From contig NZ_RCCP01000009.1 of assembly GCF_003664125.1 (NCBI RefSeq), positions 1 through 61,827 of the forward strand: a DNA stretch of 61,827 bases, read 5' to 3'. Shown here one piece after another: positions 53,474 to 61,228 of the stretch (positions are counted from its first letter, which is position 1; every line of letters begins with the position of its first letter). The translations under genes were made by a program, and so were the position numbers. The notes below the pieces were generated by a model. It searched no databases, was not told where the DNA came from, and worked only from the letters and a program-made list of their open reading frames with translations. The DNA comes from Planococcus citreus. GTDB lineage: Bacteria; Bacillota; Bacilli; Bacillales_A; Planococcaceae.

Positions 53474-53725
53474 TTGAAAAATCCCGAAGAAAAAGAATCC
53501 GAAATACCAAAAAGAGAAATTCCGCTAATGTTTGTAGGATTTGCCCTGCTAATCGGTAGTTTTTATTGGCGGTTGCTCTTCCACTTCTTTTTTATCATTC
53601 CGTCCCTGATCTTTTTTCTGCGAAGTATAGATGATTTTAAAAAAGGAAATAAGAAATCGATGTACTGGAATATGGTCTCTGGCCTCATCTTTTTCGCCTT
53701 GATCTTTTTAGCAAATACCGATTGA
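53474..53725 (+). CDS. Small two-helix membrane protein
   Basis: 83 residues, TTG start with GAGG 6 bases upstream. Charged N-terminus then two hydrophobic helices (about 16-46, probably a hairpin, and 63-80). Function unknown. Lies just before structured element copy 2. Confidence 0.5.
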   Translation: MKNPEEKESEIPKREIPLMFVGFALLIGSFYWRLLFHFFFIIPSLIFFLRSIDDFKKGNKKSMYWNMVSGLIFFALIFLANTD

Positions 53726-53768
53726 TGTTTAATTGATAGGATAAACTCAAGTACAGAGCATTTTCACG

Positions 53769-53960
53769 GGCGACTGCACAAGAGCGCCTAGCAACCGTCG
53801 TTTCAAGGCGCTCTATGTGTCGCTTCTCCCTAAAAAAGCCGATAATCAGGGGCTGTAACCTGTCGGAAACAGCCCCTAGATTCCTGTCCTTTTCTTAATG
53901 GGTGAACGAGTCGAACAACAGAAGACCGAGCAAATGAGAAGGCAGCCGAAACGGCTGCCT
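53769..53960 (+). ncRNA. Structured element copy 2 (candidate RNA) with terminator
   Basis: GGCGACTGCAC pairs partly with GTGTCGC; inside, GAGCGCC and GGCGCTC form a stem. An extra hairpin GGGGCTG/CAGCCCC, absent in copy 1, precedes CTAGATTCCTGTC, TTTTCTTA and GTGAACGAGTCGAAC. The terminator AGGCAGCCG/CGGCTGCCT follows (53940-53960). Conserved blocks in the same order as copy 1, with differing stems, argue for RNA function. Confidence 0.65.
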
Positions 53961-54097
53961 TTTGTCGTTATTTTTTGCTTTTGGCCACCGGAGCGTACAC
54001 AGCCCCAGCCTCTCTAAGCTCGAAATACGGACAGATTCCTTGGCTTCGCCCTATCCCTATTTCAAGCCAAGACAGGAGCCGACAAAGCCCGTGTTCA

Positions 54098-54162
54098 GTC
54101 AAGGGGCGCCAAACTTTTTTAGATCGGCTTCGCTAAAAAACTTTGGCGCTGGGACCCTTGAC
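54098..54162. other. Long interrupted inverted repeat upstream of radC
   Basis: GTCAAGGG, GCGCCAAA and TTTTTTAG (54098-54122) pair in register with CTAAAAAA, TTTGGCGC and CCCTTGAC (54133-54162), giving 24 paired bases with a small bulge on the right. More GC-rich hairpin-like sequence flanks it (54000-54260), between the element copy 2 terminator and radC. It could be a structured RNA leader or a single-strand origin. Confidence 0.6.
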
Positions 54163-54267
54163 TGGTCGGCTATGGGGTGTGGCCGTCCTCCTTACCAAAA
54201 GGCAAAAAATAATCCCTTTTGGGACCATTCCCGCCCGGCGGACAAAATCAAAAAGGAGCGATACCCC

Positions 54268-54726
54268 ATGAAACTCGAAAAAATCATTGAAATCACACGC
54301 ATTAAACAAGAAGTGAAAGAAGTCGAAGAAACCTATAAAAGTGTCCTTCCTGAACGCATTCAGAGTTCCACAGATGCCATCAATTTTGCGAAAGCTCTCA
54401 TAGGAGATGAGGACCGGGAGGTCTTCTTGGTCATCTGCTTGAACATCAAAAATGAAATCTCGGTGGTTCATCGTTGCCACATCGGAAGCTTGAATGCTAG
54501 CGTCGTTCATCCACGCGACGTGTTCAAAGCTGCCATTTTGAATAACTCTGGAAGCATTTTAGTAGCACATAACCATCCTTCCGGCGACTGCCAATATTCC
54601 ACTGAAGACGTAGCTGTCAGCAAGCGATTGATGGATGCCGGCGAGCTGATTGGCATTGAAGTGTTGGATTCACTGATTGTCAGCCAAAAAGACGGCGTTT
54701 CCTTGAGGGAAATCGGGGTTATTTAA
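54268..54726 (+). CDS. radC: RadC-like JAB/MPN-domain protein
   Basis: 152 residues, only the C-terminal MPN domain of RadC. Metal site: HNHPSGDCQYSTED (about 102-115) with the upstream Glu in REVFLVICLN. Plasmid and phage RadC domains are putative metalloproteases or DNA-repair accessories; function is unproven. ATG at 54268 follows AAAAGGAG; a longer in-frame start runs through the structured region and is rejected. Confidence 0.8.
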   Translation: MKLEKIIEITRIKQEVKEVEETYKSVLPERIQSSTDAINFAKALIGDEDREVFLVICLNIKNEISVVHRCHIGSLNASVVHPRDVFKAAILNNSGSILVAHNHPSGDCQYSTEDVAVSKRLMDAGELIGIEVLDSLIVSQKDGVSLREIGVI

Positions 54727-54889
54727 AAACCCCGTCCCTACGGGATTCTCAGACGAAATGAATCGCATCTTCCATCGTCTCAGAAAAGATAAATCCCTCA
54801 GAAGGCGAATCTCAGACATGGGATTCGTCTTTTGTAAGGGGAATTCCTCAAACCTCATAGCTGCGCTAAAAGAATGGCAGGGAAAAAAG

Positions 54890-54927
54890 AAAATGACCGA
54901 TGCAAAATAGGTTGCATCGGTCATTTT
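54890..54927. terminator. Bidirectional terminator between radC and yolD
   Basis: Perfect 16-bp arms AAAATGACCGATGCAA and TTGCATCGGTCATTTT. Confidence 0.9.
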
Positions 54928-54943
54928 CTTTTGATCATTTGAA

Positions 54944-55306
54944 TCAATCCACTAACTGAATGCCTACCAAGCTCTCAATCGGCAATCGCTGCCGTCCGGA
55001 TTCGTCTTCATAAACCAGTTGCCCATTCCTCAAATCGATTTCTTGAATCACCCCAGTATGCGTAAAAAACGCGCCGTTTTTCCATGTCTTCAGTTGGACC
55101 TCACATCTTCGGCTCATGGCGATTTCCACTTCTTCCTGGATGGCTTGCAAATCAAAATCGGTCAATTCGGGTTTCGGCACCTGGTCCTGTTCCTCGTAGA
55201 ATGCTTTGATCAACCGGACATGTTCCGTCAGCAGCATCCCTTGCCATTTAATTAACCCTCGATCGCTGACAGCCCCTACTTGTTTTGTGTGTTTCGTTGT
55301 TTTCAT
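54944..55306 (-). CDS. yolD: YolD-like family protein
   Basis: 120 residues. DRGLIKWQGMLLTEHVRLIKAFYEEQ (about 15-40) and the C-terminal SH3-like part (GVIQEIDLRNGQLVYEDESGRQRLPIESLVGIQL) match YolD, the usual partner of the UvrX/UvrX-like Y-family polymerase. No polymerase gene is next to it here. Start at 55306 with GGAGG upstream. A LexA box lies 25 bases further up. Confidence 0.8.
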   Translation of the reverse strand: MKTTKHTKQVGAVSDRGLIKWQGMLLTEHVRLIKAFYEEQDQVPKPELTDFDLQAIQEEVEIAMSRRCEVQLKTWKNGAFFTHTGVIQEIDLRNGQLVYEDESGRQRLPIESLVGIQLVD

Positions 55307-55330
55307 GCTATCGCCTCCTTTCAATTAAAA

Positions 55331-55344
55331 AGAACATACGTTCT
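55331..55344 (-). promoter_or_regulatory. LexA (SOS) box of yolD
   Basis: AGAACATACGTTCT matches the Bacillus consensus CGAACNNNNGTTCG at both conserved half sites, with a symmetric outer pair. It should repress yolD until DNA damage. Confidence 0.8.
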
Positions 55345-55396
55345 TATCATACCACTTTAGAAACGCTCTGAATCCTCCCTTTATAAATAAGCATAC

Positions 55397-55432
55397 AAAA
55401 ACCCATTCTCTTGAAGACCAAGAAAATGGGTT
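55397..55432 (-). terminator. Terminator of the DUF5348 gene
   Basis: AACCCATT (55400-55407) pairs with AATGGGTT (55425-55432), with T residues on the minus-strand side. Confidence 0.6.
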
Positions 55433-55495
55433 CTCGCTATTTTTCGGATCAAATCATTAAGTTTATTGCTGTTGGTGCAGAAAGAGTCTCTTATA

Positions 55496-55891
55496 TTATC
55501 GACACCTTGCTTGTAGACCCTCCAAAGGTTGTTTGATGCCTACCGCAAAGTAATCCTCACCGTCATGCTCAATTCGTGTTCGTGCGTATATTTCTTGTGA
55601 TTCATCCCAGATTTCAAGGGGACTGCCCGACGTAAAGTAATCTTCAGCGCCTTCGATTTCATAACGTCCGTCTGACCGTTTAATAACTCTTCCACTGGCT
55701 TGAATCGGTTTCTGAAGGTACTCAACCGAATAAATTAAGCTATACAGATGGTCTGCCACTTTCCGCATTTCTCGCTCTTCAAAGCGTTGTTCCGGATCTT
55801 CATGGTCGTGCTCAAACTCTTCTTCTTTTGATATCCCTTTTAAAGCAGGCAACGTAGCCGCCAACTTTTTATTGGCCTCTTCTAATCTCAA
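55496..55891 (-). CDS. DUF5348-domain protein
   Basis: 131 residues. Acidic, charged N-terminal helices; C-terminal domain SGRVIKRSDGRYEIEGAEDYFTSGSPLEIWDES with TRIEHDGEDYFAVG, matching DUF5348. These are plasmid and phage proteins of unknown role. TTG start with GAGGGGG 8 bases upstream. Confidence 0.75.
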   Translation of the reverse strand: MRLEEANKKLAATLPALKGISKEEEFEHDHEDPEQRFEEREMRKVADHLYSLIYSVEYLQKPIQASGRVIKRSDGRYEIEGAEDYFTSGSPLEIWDESQEIYARTRIEHDGEDYFAVGIKQPLEGLQARCR

Positions 55892-55984
55892 GTAAATGCC
55901 CCCTCAATGTTTGTTGCAGTTTCTCGGATGAACAAGTTCTTTCTATTATATCGCATTTATACACTGAACTTTAAGCTATCTTTT

Positions 55985-56170
55985 TCATTCTTTACCTTTT
56001 GATTCGCGTTCTTCTATTTTTCTTTTTCGAAAAGTCGTTGTCAATACATCCATTCGCCTTGTGATTTCATTGTTCAGAATTTTTTCCAGTATCGTTAAAA
56101 TAACCTCTAGCTCTCTCTCTGTAAATCCTCAATATAGCCGATTTTCTTCATATCGATCAAATCGAATCAC
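55985..56170 (-). pseudogene. Small gene broken by an in-frame TGA
   Basis: On the minus strand, GTG at 56170 after AGAGAGGTG starts a frame of 13 codons (IRFDRYEENRLY), meets TGA, then continues in the same frame for 47 codons (GFTERELEVILTILEKILNNE and a basic end) to a TGA at 55985. The two parts read as one coherent helical, charged protein. Nonsense mutation or sequencing error are the simple explanations. Confidence 0.5.
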
Positions 56171-56462
56171 TATTCCGGCACCTCTCTGTACTTTTTTAAG
56201 TAATTATTCTATATATTTAGATATGGAGTACACCAAAGTTCACTTTACTCCTCTATCTTTATGGATTCTCTTTTAAGAGTCATAGATAAAAGGGCAACAA
56301 AGTAGGCTTTAACCAGACTTACTTAGCCCTTTCTATTTATATAACTGCTAATTCTCCATCGTAATTTCAATCAGAACATTTAAATTACTAGCTATACTCG
56401 ACACTTTTTTCACATTTAAAGTTTATTATCTAATAAATAAACTACTTATATGGGGGATAATA
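56171..56462. other. Intergenic region before the acetyltransferase
   Basis: No gene seen. AAAGGGC (about 56289) and GCCCTTT (56327-56333) form a long-range hairpin that may be a terminator. A promoter for the acetyltransferase is expected but not clear. Confidence 0.4.
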
Positions 56463-56954
56463 ATGAAAATTGAAATCATTCAACCAATCGTGGAACGGAA
56501 AGAGATTTTAAAGAATTTATTGGAATTGTACCAATATGATTTTTCAGAGTTTGAATCTGAAGATGTAGATGAAAATGGATTGTTTGGCTATAAATATCTG
56601 GATTGTTATTGGAACGAACCAAACCACTATCCATTTTTATTTCAAGTGGACGGTAAGTATGCAGGATTTGCTTTGGTACGTAAGATAACTGTTGAAGATG
56701 CAAGTAATCCTTCTTATATGAAAATGTGTGAGTTTTTTGTAATGAGAAAATATCGAAAAGAAGGTGTTGGAAAACGAGCAGCCTTTCATATTTTCAATCT
56801 CTTTCAAGATACTTGGGAAGTGGCGGAACTTGAAACCAACCTTCCAGCTCAAAAGTTTTGGAGAGAGGTAATTTCTGAGTATACTAACAATAATTACTCG
56901 GAATTTTATCTAGACCAATGGCCTGGACCGATTCAAAGATTCTTCACAGTTTAG
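56463..56954 (+). CDS. GNAT-family N-acetyltransferase
   Basis: 163 residues. Acetyl-CoA-binding motif A: MCEFFVMRKYRKEGVGKRAAFHIF (about 88-111, R/Q-x-x-G-x-G/A-like). N-terminal helices and an aromatic, Tyr-rich first half; the C-terminal part AQKFWREVISEYTNNNYSEFYLD is typical. The acceptor is unknown; small GNATs on plasmids may modify antibiotics or proteins. Ribosome site GGGGGAT before ATG. Confidence 0.8.
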   Translation: MKIEIIQPIVERKEILKNLLELYQYDFSEFESEDVDENGLFGYKYLDCYWNEPNHYPFLFQVDGKYAGFALVRKITVEDASNPSYMKMCEFFVMRKYRKEGVGKRAAFHIFNLFQDTWEVAELETNLPAQKFWREVISEYTNNNYSEFYLDQWPGPIQRFFTV

Positions 56955-56990
56955 CTTATAAACACGCTTCAAATAATATAACCAGAAAAA

Positions 56991-57038
56991 ACCCCCGACT
57001 GGTAGTCACTTTCTTAAAGTGTCTACCAATCGGGGGTC
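56991..57038. terminator. Large hairpin terminator
   Basis: ACCCCCGA and TCGGGGGT, TGGTAG and CTACCA, and CACTTT and AAAGTG pair in one long stem. On the minus strand it ends with TTTTTT. Confidence 0.8.
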
Positions 57039-57149
57039 AGTTCAGTTTTTTAAAAGATAATTCTTCCTCAACTTCTAAAATTTAATTGTGTCACTCGATC
57101 TCTTAAAGCTCTTAAACTAAAACGTCGGGCTTGTTTTAAATACGCTTCA

Positions 57150-57186
57150 ATAAAAAAAGGCCAAGGAAAAAATTCCATAGGCCTTT
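57150..57186 (-). terminator. Terminator of the copC-to-resA operon
   Basis: AAAAAAAGGCC and GGCCTTTGCTTT around an 18-base loop, downstream of the resA stop on the minus strand. Confidence 0.7.
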
Positions 57187-57236
57187 GCTTTAAAACAAAG
57201 GAATTTAAACAGAGAGCTGTTCTCTTATTAACCCCT

Positions 57237-57779
57237 TCAGGAAGCTTTTGGTTTAATCTCTTCCATGTACCTTCTTATGTCTTCCTCCGACATTTCACCG
57301 GTAATGATTTTTACGATATCTCCATCTGGATTGATCAACATGGTAGTAGGAAGTGGGCGAATGTTGTATGCCTCCATTACACTTTTATTTTTATCAATAA
57401 CAATTGGGAAGGTTAAGTTTTTTTGTTCTGCATATTGTTTCACTTCATAGTCAGACTGAGCAATATTTACAGCCAATATTTGCACGCCTTGATCCTTGTA
57501 ATTCTGGTATTGCTTTTCCATCAATGGAAACTCTTTCTCACATGGTTTGCACCAAGTTCCCCAAAAGTTTACAAAAACTCCTTGTCCTCTATACTCAGAT
57601 AGTTGCTGGCGCTGCCCATTTAAGTCAGTTAAGGTGAAATCAGGTGCCTTGTCTCCTACCTGTAATACCTCACTTTGCTCTTTCGTTAGTGCATTATAAA
57701 TCGTAAATATGATGGCACCCGTCATGACAAGCAAGATAACACTTCTCAAAATTAAACGTTGCTTTTTTCTTACAGCCAT
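57237..57779 (-). CDS. resA: ResA-like thiol-disulfide oxidoreductase
   Basis: 180 residues: N-terminal anchor (about 10-30) and an extracytoplasmic thioredoxin fold with GTWCKPCEKE (Cys77, Cys80), the ResA/TlpA signature. ResA-type proteins reduce cysteines of apocytochromes or other secreted proteins. Start at 57779 with AGGGGGG upstream; a longer frame to 57848 lacks one. Separated by about 100 bases from bdbC, with its own ribosome site. Confidence 0.88.
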   Translation of the reverse strand: MAVRKKQRLILRSVILLVMTGAIIFTIYNALTKEQSEVLQVGDKAPDFTLTDLNGQRQQLSEYRGQGVFVNFWGTWCKPCEKEFPLMEKQYQNYKDQGVQILAVNIAQSDYEVKQYAEQKNLTFPIVIDKNKSVMEAYNIRPLPTTMLINPDGDIVKIITGEMSEEDIRRYMEEIKPKAS

Positions 57780-57883
57780 ACGTTCCCCCCTCAGTACTAA
57801 TCTTTCATCTTTACTAGACCCAAAACCATAGAAATTGTTAAACCTCACAGCAAAGACAGAATAACTTGAGATGCATATACAGA

Positions 57884-58327
57884 TTAAGAACGAGATTCTC
57901 TAAATGCCAGTAATAGCATAGTTACCGTGATTAAAACAAAGGCAATCAATGCCAAGAATGGAATCGTGATGAAACCTGCCCAATTGATATATTCTGAGCT
58001 GCATGGAACCCCATTGACACAGGGCTTGAATCCACCAAACCCAGGAATTTTTTGTTCCAAGTAGTGCAGAACGGAAATACTCCCACCCAAAAGGGAGAGT
58101 GGCAAAACGTAACGAGGCGCTTTAGTGTCGTTTGTAAAGGTTGCAATGCCCAAAATCAGCACTAAGGGATACATGGCAATCCGTTGATACCAGCAAAGTT
58201 CGCACGGAATAAAACCTTGCACTTCACTGAAGTATAGGCTTCCCAGCATCGCTACTAGGGAAACAAACCACGCACTATAGAGTAGAATCCCCGTTTTTCC
58301 AGACTGTCCTTGTTCTTTCGCCATCAC
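57884..58327 (-). CDS. bdbC: BdbC (DsbB-like) disulfide-forming membrane protein
   Basis: 147 residues with four helices. Redox Cys pairs: IPCELCWYQRI (Cys42, Cys45) and PCVNGVPCSSEY (second pair near 105-113). Reoxidises BdbD with quinone. Overlaps the bdbD stop by 4 bases. Confidence 0.92.
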   Translation of the reverse strand: MMAKEQGQSGKTGILLYSAWFVSLVAMLGSLYFSEVQGFIPCELCWYQRIAMYPLVLILGIATFTNDTKAPRYVLPLSLLGGSISVLHYLEQKIPGFGGFKPCVNGVPCSSEYINWAGFITIPFLALIAFVLITVTMLLLAFRESRS

Positions 58328-59001
58328 TCTGCACCTTCCAATTCTTGATCAATCAAGGCTTTGATCGCATCATAATCAAAGGGGTCTTCCAATTGTTGGC
58401 CGTTAACTGAAATAGTAGGTGTTTGAGAAACACCAGCTTCTTCCACTAGAGCTTCATCCTTTTGGAGCTGTTCTTGTTGTGACACTTGTTCGATGTCTTC
58501 CTTTAGACGAACCTGGTCAATCTCTGGAAATGCTGATGCTACTTCCATCAATTTTTCTGGAGTAATCCATGCGGCATCATGGTCTTCTACTGGTTGGGCA
58601 TCATAAAGAGCTTTATGAAACTCCCAATAAATTTCTGGGCTCTGCTCATAAACCGACTCCGCAGCCAAAGAACCTAATACAGACTCATTTCCGTGAAAAA
58701 ATACATTAATATAAGAAAACTTCACCTTTCCTGTTTCCACATAGTCCTCTACAAGCTGAGGATATACCATTTCTCCCCAAGCTTTACAAGATGGGCACTT
58801 AAAGTCACCGTATTCCACTACTGTCACTGGAGCATTGCCCTCACCTAAAGTGGGCTGTCCGGAAACATCCACTTGTGCTGTTTCTACAGCGGGTGCTTCC
58901 TCTTGATTCAGAAATACCACTATGACGGATACAATTACTGCTAATACAGCGGTTGCTAGGACGATCCATTTCATTTTAGATTGCTTCGATTTATTTCCCA
59001 T
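58324..59001 (-). CDS. bdbD: BdbD (DsbA-like) thiol-disulfide oxidase
   Basis: 225 residues: N-terminal anchor (about 10-31), DsbA-type thioredoxin fold with FKCPSCKAWG (Cys69, Cys72) and VEEAGVSQTPTISVNG (cis-Pro loop). Forms disulfides in exported proteins with BdbC. Start at 59001 after GAGGAT; the longer frame to 59034 overlaps the copD stop. Confidence 0.92.
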   Translation of the reverse strand: MGNKSKQSKMKWIVLATAVLAVIVSVIVVFLNQEEAPAVETAQVDVSGQPTLGEGNAPVTVVEYGDFKCPSCKAWGEMVYPQLVEDYVETGKVKFSYINVFFHGNESVLGSLAAESVYEQSPEIYWEFHKALYDAQPVEDHDAAWITPEKLMEVASAFPEIDQVRLKEDIEQVSQQEQLQKDEALVEEAGVSQTPTISVNGQQLEDPFDYDAIKALIDQELEGAE

Positions 59002-59026
59002 TTTTATATCCTCTTTTCTACTTTTA

Positions 59027-60121
59027 TTATCCAACGCTGAGCATTAAGCCTACATAAAAACTCAACACACAAAACAATCCCATCACCAATGTCAAATATA
59101 CAGGGATTTTTTGCTTGAAACTATAAATGACAAGACTGCCAAAGGCTGTGCCGAGAAACAAAAATAAAACGCCAAGAATGCTCCACTCAAATTGCAGATG
59201 CATCGCAGTATCCATCGAACCAGTATGAAAATAAGCAAAAAGATTGGAAGCTCCATTCATTCTTATAAACGATTCGATTGAATGGGGAGGTTCTTGTTGC
59301 CCTAATACTGCAGTTGCCGACAATACAAGTAACAATACAACGCTTTCTGCTCTGGCCCAAGGCAATGGATTTACCTTTTTCCCTCTGCTTAATTTCGCTC
59401 TAATGAATACGCCATTGATGAAAGCAAAGAGTAATACTGGAAGAATTAATAAATGTTTCACTAAAATTGCTTGGCCATATGGCATTTGCCACGCATCCGT
59501 ATAGTCTTTTAAATTCAACGCCAAAGTCATGATATATAATCCTGAAGCCGAAATGATAATTAAACATATGATAGCAAGTGGAGTGAACCATTTTATAAAT
59601 GGGAGCCAGTTTTTAGAAGACACTGAAAACCAGCTAACAATAAGTAAAATACCTATCCAAACCGTTGCAGCTGTAAAGTGTAAAGTATGAAAAATAAATC
59701 CACTTCCATCTGTTAATGAAGCTGCATGGCTTCCCCATCCCAACGCGAGAAGGAGCAGAAAAGTAAAAACGAGGGAGACAACGATCAATACTTTGCTCTT
59801 AAAAACGGGAGTAACTGATACGAAAAAATAGAAAAAAAGAGAAGTTAAAACCGTTACTGACCACGCTTGCCCTACCTCGAATTCCCCGACTACATTTTGA
59901 ACGGTCAATAAAAGACCGATATCTTCGTATAGAAATACTACAAGCCGAATGACGGGAGCTGTCGATAAAAAAGCAATGCCCAAGATGGAAATTTGTAGGA
60001 CGCGTTTATTTATTACCAGATCCGGCTTTTTATTGGCTGGAACTAAGTGAATAAGCAACGAGCCAATTAAAAGCGAAAAACAGAGATATAGAAGCATTTC
60101 AGCTATGTATAGCCAGATCAT
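59027..60121 (-). CDS. copD: CopD-family copper transport/resistance membrane protein
   Basis: 364 residues, about eight to nine helices, His in GWGSHAASL and FHTLHFTAATVWIG, the CopD core (like the YcnJ C-terminal part). The family moves copper across the membrane, either to supply enzymes or for resistance. It follows copC without gap (CopC stop and CopD start adjoin), a usual copC-copD order. Confidence 0.85.
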   Translation of the reverse strand: MIWLYIAEMLLYLCFSLLIGSLLIHLVPANKKPDLVINKRVLQISILGIAFLSTAPVIRLVVFLYEDIGLLLTVQNVVGEFEVGQAWSVTVLTSLFFYFFVSVTPVFKSKVLIVVSLVFTFLLLLALGWGSHAASLTDGSGFIFHTLHFTAATVWIGILLIVSWFSVSSKNWLPFIKWFTPLAIICLIIISASGLYIMTLALNLKDYTDAWQMPYGQAILVKHLLILPVLLFAFINGVFIRAKLSRGKKVNPLPWARAESVVLLLVLSATAVLGQQEPPHSIESFIRMNGASNLFAYFHTGSMDTAMHLQFEWSILGVLFLFLGTAFGSLVIYSFKQKIPVYLTLVMGLFCVLSFYVGLMLSVG

Positions 60122-60679
60122 TTAACTTTTTCGCCTCTCCAGCGCCCACATGAATGTACCAGCTGCGATTATCGCCAAAATAATAAAAATGATTATTACG
60201 GCATACGGAGGACTGGATGTTGTCGTTTCGCTAGTTTGCTGATCCGTTTCAAAGGTTTGTGTTTCTTTAGTTGGTACCTCTGAAAGGGAACCTGTAATTT
60301 GCTCTTCTGTATCCTCTGTTTTCTTCACCTCTCCTGTTTTTGCGGTAAAGCTTAAAATACCTTCAATTGGATGCCCATCCGCGCCGATTATTTTCCATTT
60401 CACAGTATAGTCCCCATCAGGCATGCTGCCCTTAGGATTCCCACTCATTGATTGTTCCAAGAGCTGAACATTGAAAGGAACTTCCTCGCCCTCTTGGTTT
60501 TCCACGGTAAAGTTGCTGCCTTTCTCCAAGGCGGTATTGAATTCAAGAACAATTTCATTAAGTTCTTCAGTCACTGTAGCTCCATCACTCGGCACACTTT
60601 TTTCGAGTGCAGTATGAGCAGAAACAGTAGTCGAACACATAAGCAGTATCAATACTGCCATTATCCATATTTTTTTCAT
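60122..60679 (-). CDS. copC: CopC-domain protein with C-terminal anchor
   Basis: 185 residues: signal peptide ending VSA/HT, so the mature N-terminus begins His-Thr as in copper-binding CopC (His22). Beta-barrel domain to about 115 (HTALEKSVPSDGATV; DGDYTVKWKIIGADGHPIEGILSF), Thr/Glu-rich linker, and transmembrane helix 158-178. It binds Cu2+ outside the membrane and hands it to CopD. Starts the operon copC-copD-bdbD-bdbC-resA. Confidence 0.88.
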   Translation of the reverse strand: MKKIWIMAVLILLMCSTTVSAHTALEKSVPSDGATVTEELNEIVLEFNTALEKGSNFTVENQEGEEVPFNVQLLEQSMSGNPKGSMPDGDYTVKWKIIGADGHPIEGILSFTAKTGEVKKTEDTEEQITGSLSEVPTKETQTFETDQQTSETTTSSPPYAVIIIFIILAIIAAGTFMWALERRKS

Positions 60680-60787
60680 TTGCTAAAAACCTCCAGAATG
60701 GGTTGTTTTTATTTAATAAGCCACTTTCCCTCTTATAAAGTCTACCAAGAATCTTTGAACATTAAAACAATAGTTTGAATATTAGAA

Positions 60788-60842
60788 TTGACAAATCAAC
60801 GAAATCTTTCTAAACTAATACTCAAACGAACATTTGAATGAG
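60788..60842 (+). promoter_or_regulatory. cadC promoter and CadC operator
   Basis: TTGACA (60788-60793), 17 bases, TAAACT (60811-60816), then the imperfect palindrome ACTCAAACGAACATTTGAAT (60820-60839). This closely resembles the staphylococcal CadC operator and lies over the transcription start, where the repressor should block it until metal binds. Confidence 0.8.
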
Positions 60843-60850
60843 GTGTAAAA

Positions 60851-61228
60851 ATGGAGGAAATCGAAATTAGTAAAAAGAATGATACATGCCAAACTTTCTG
60901 TTATGACGAAGAAGTGATTGGAAGGGTTCAACCTAAGATGGTCGGCATTCGTGGGGTGGAGTTAATCTTCAAAGCACTTTCTGATGCGACCCGACTGAAA
61001 ATTGCTTATGCTTTGACACTGGAAAAAGAATTATGTGTTTGTGACGTGGCCAATATTCTAGGGACAACCACAGCTACTGCTTCGCACCATCTGCGCTATT
61101 TGCGTAATATGGGATTGGCAGATTATGAAAAACGCGGGAAATTGGTTTTTTATTCACTAGCTGATGATCATGTGCACCAGTTAGTCCGCATTGCTTGCGA
61201 GCATGCAGAGGAGGACCGATACAAATGA
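60851..61228 (+). CDS. cadC: CadC, ArsR-family metal-sensing repressor
   Basis: 125 residues. Winged helix ArsR fold: LSDATRLKIAYALTLEKELCVCDVANILGTTTATASHHLRYLRNMGL. The Cd/Pb sensor ligands of CadC are present: N-terminal Cys13 and Cys17 plus Cys62 and Cys64 in ELCVCD. The C-terminal site (DDHVHQLVRIACEH) adds zinc-binding His/Asp residues. Overlaps the cadA start by 4 bases. Confidence 0.94.
   Translation: MEEIEISKKNDTCQTFCYDEEVIGRVQPKMVGIRGVELIFKALSDATRLKIAYALTLEKELCVCDVANILGTTTATASHHLRYLRNMGLADYEKRGKLVFYSLADDHVHQLVRIACEHAEEDRYK

Noticed and set aside
53292..53477. 61-codon frame overlapping the gene at 53099
   Set aside because: It overlaps a better-supported gene in another frame and has no ribosome site. 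A frameshifted extension of that gene was considered, but no coherent family text supports it.
53962..54267. N-terminal extension of the RadC-like protein
   Set aside because: It runs through hairpin-rich non-coding sequence, is Pro/Ser-rich without family likeness, and the ATG at 54268 has an excellent ribosome site.
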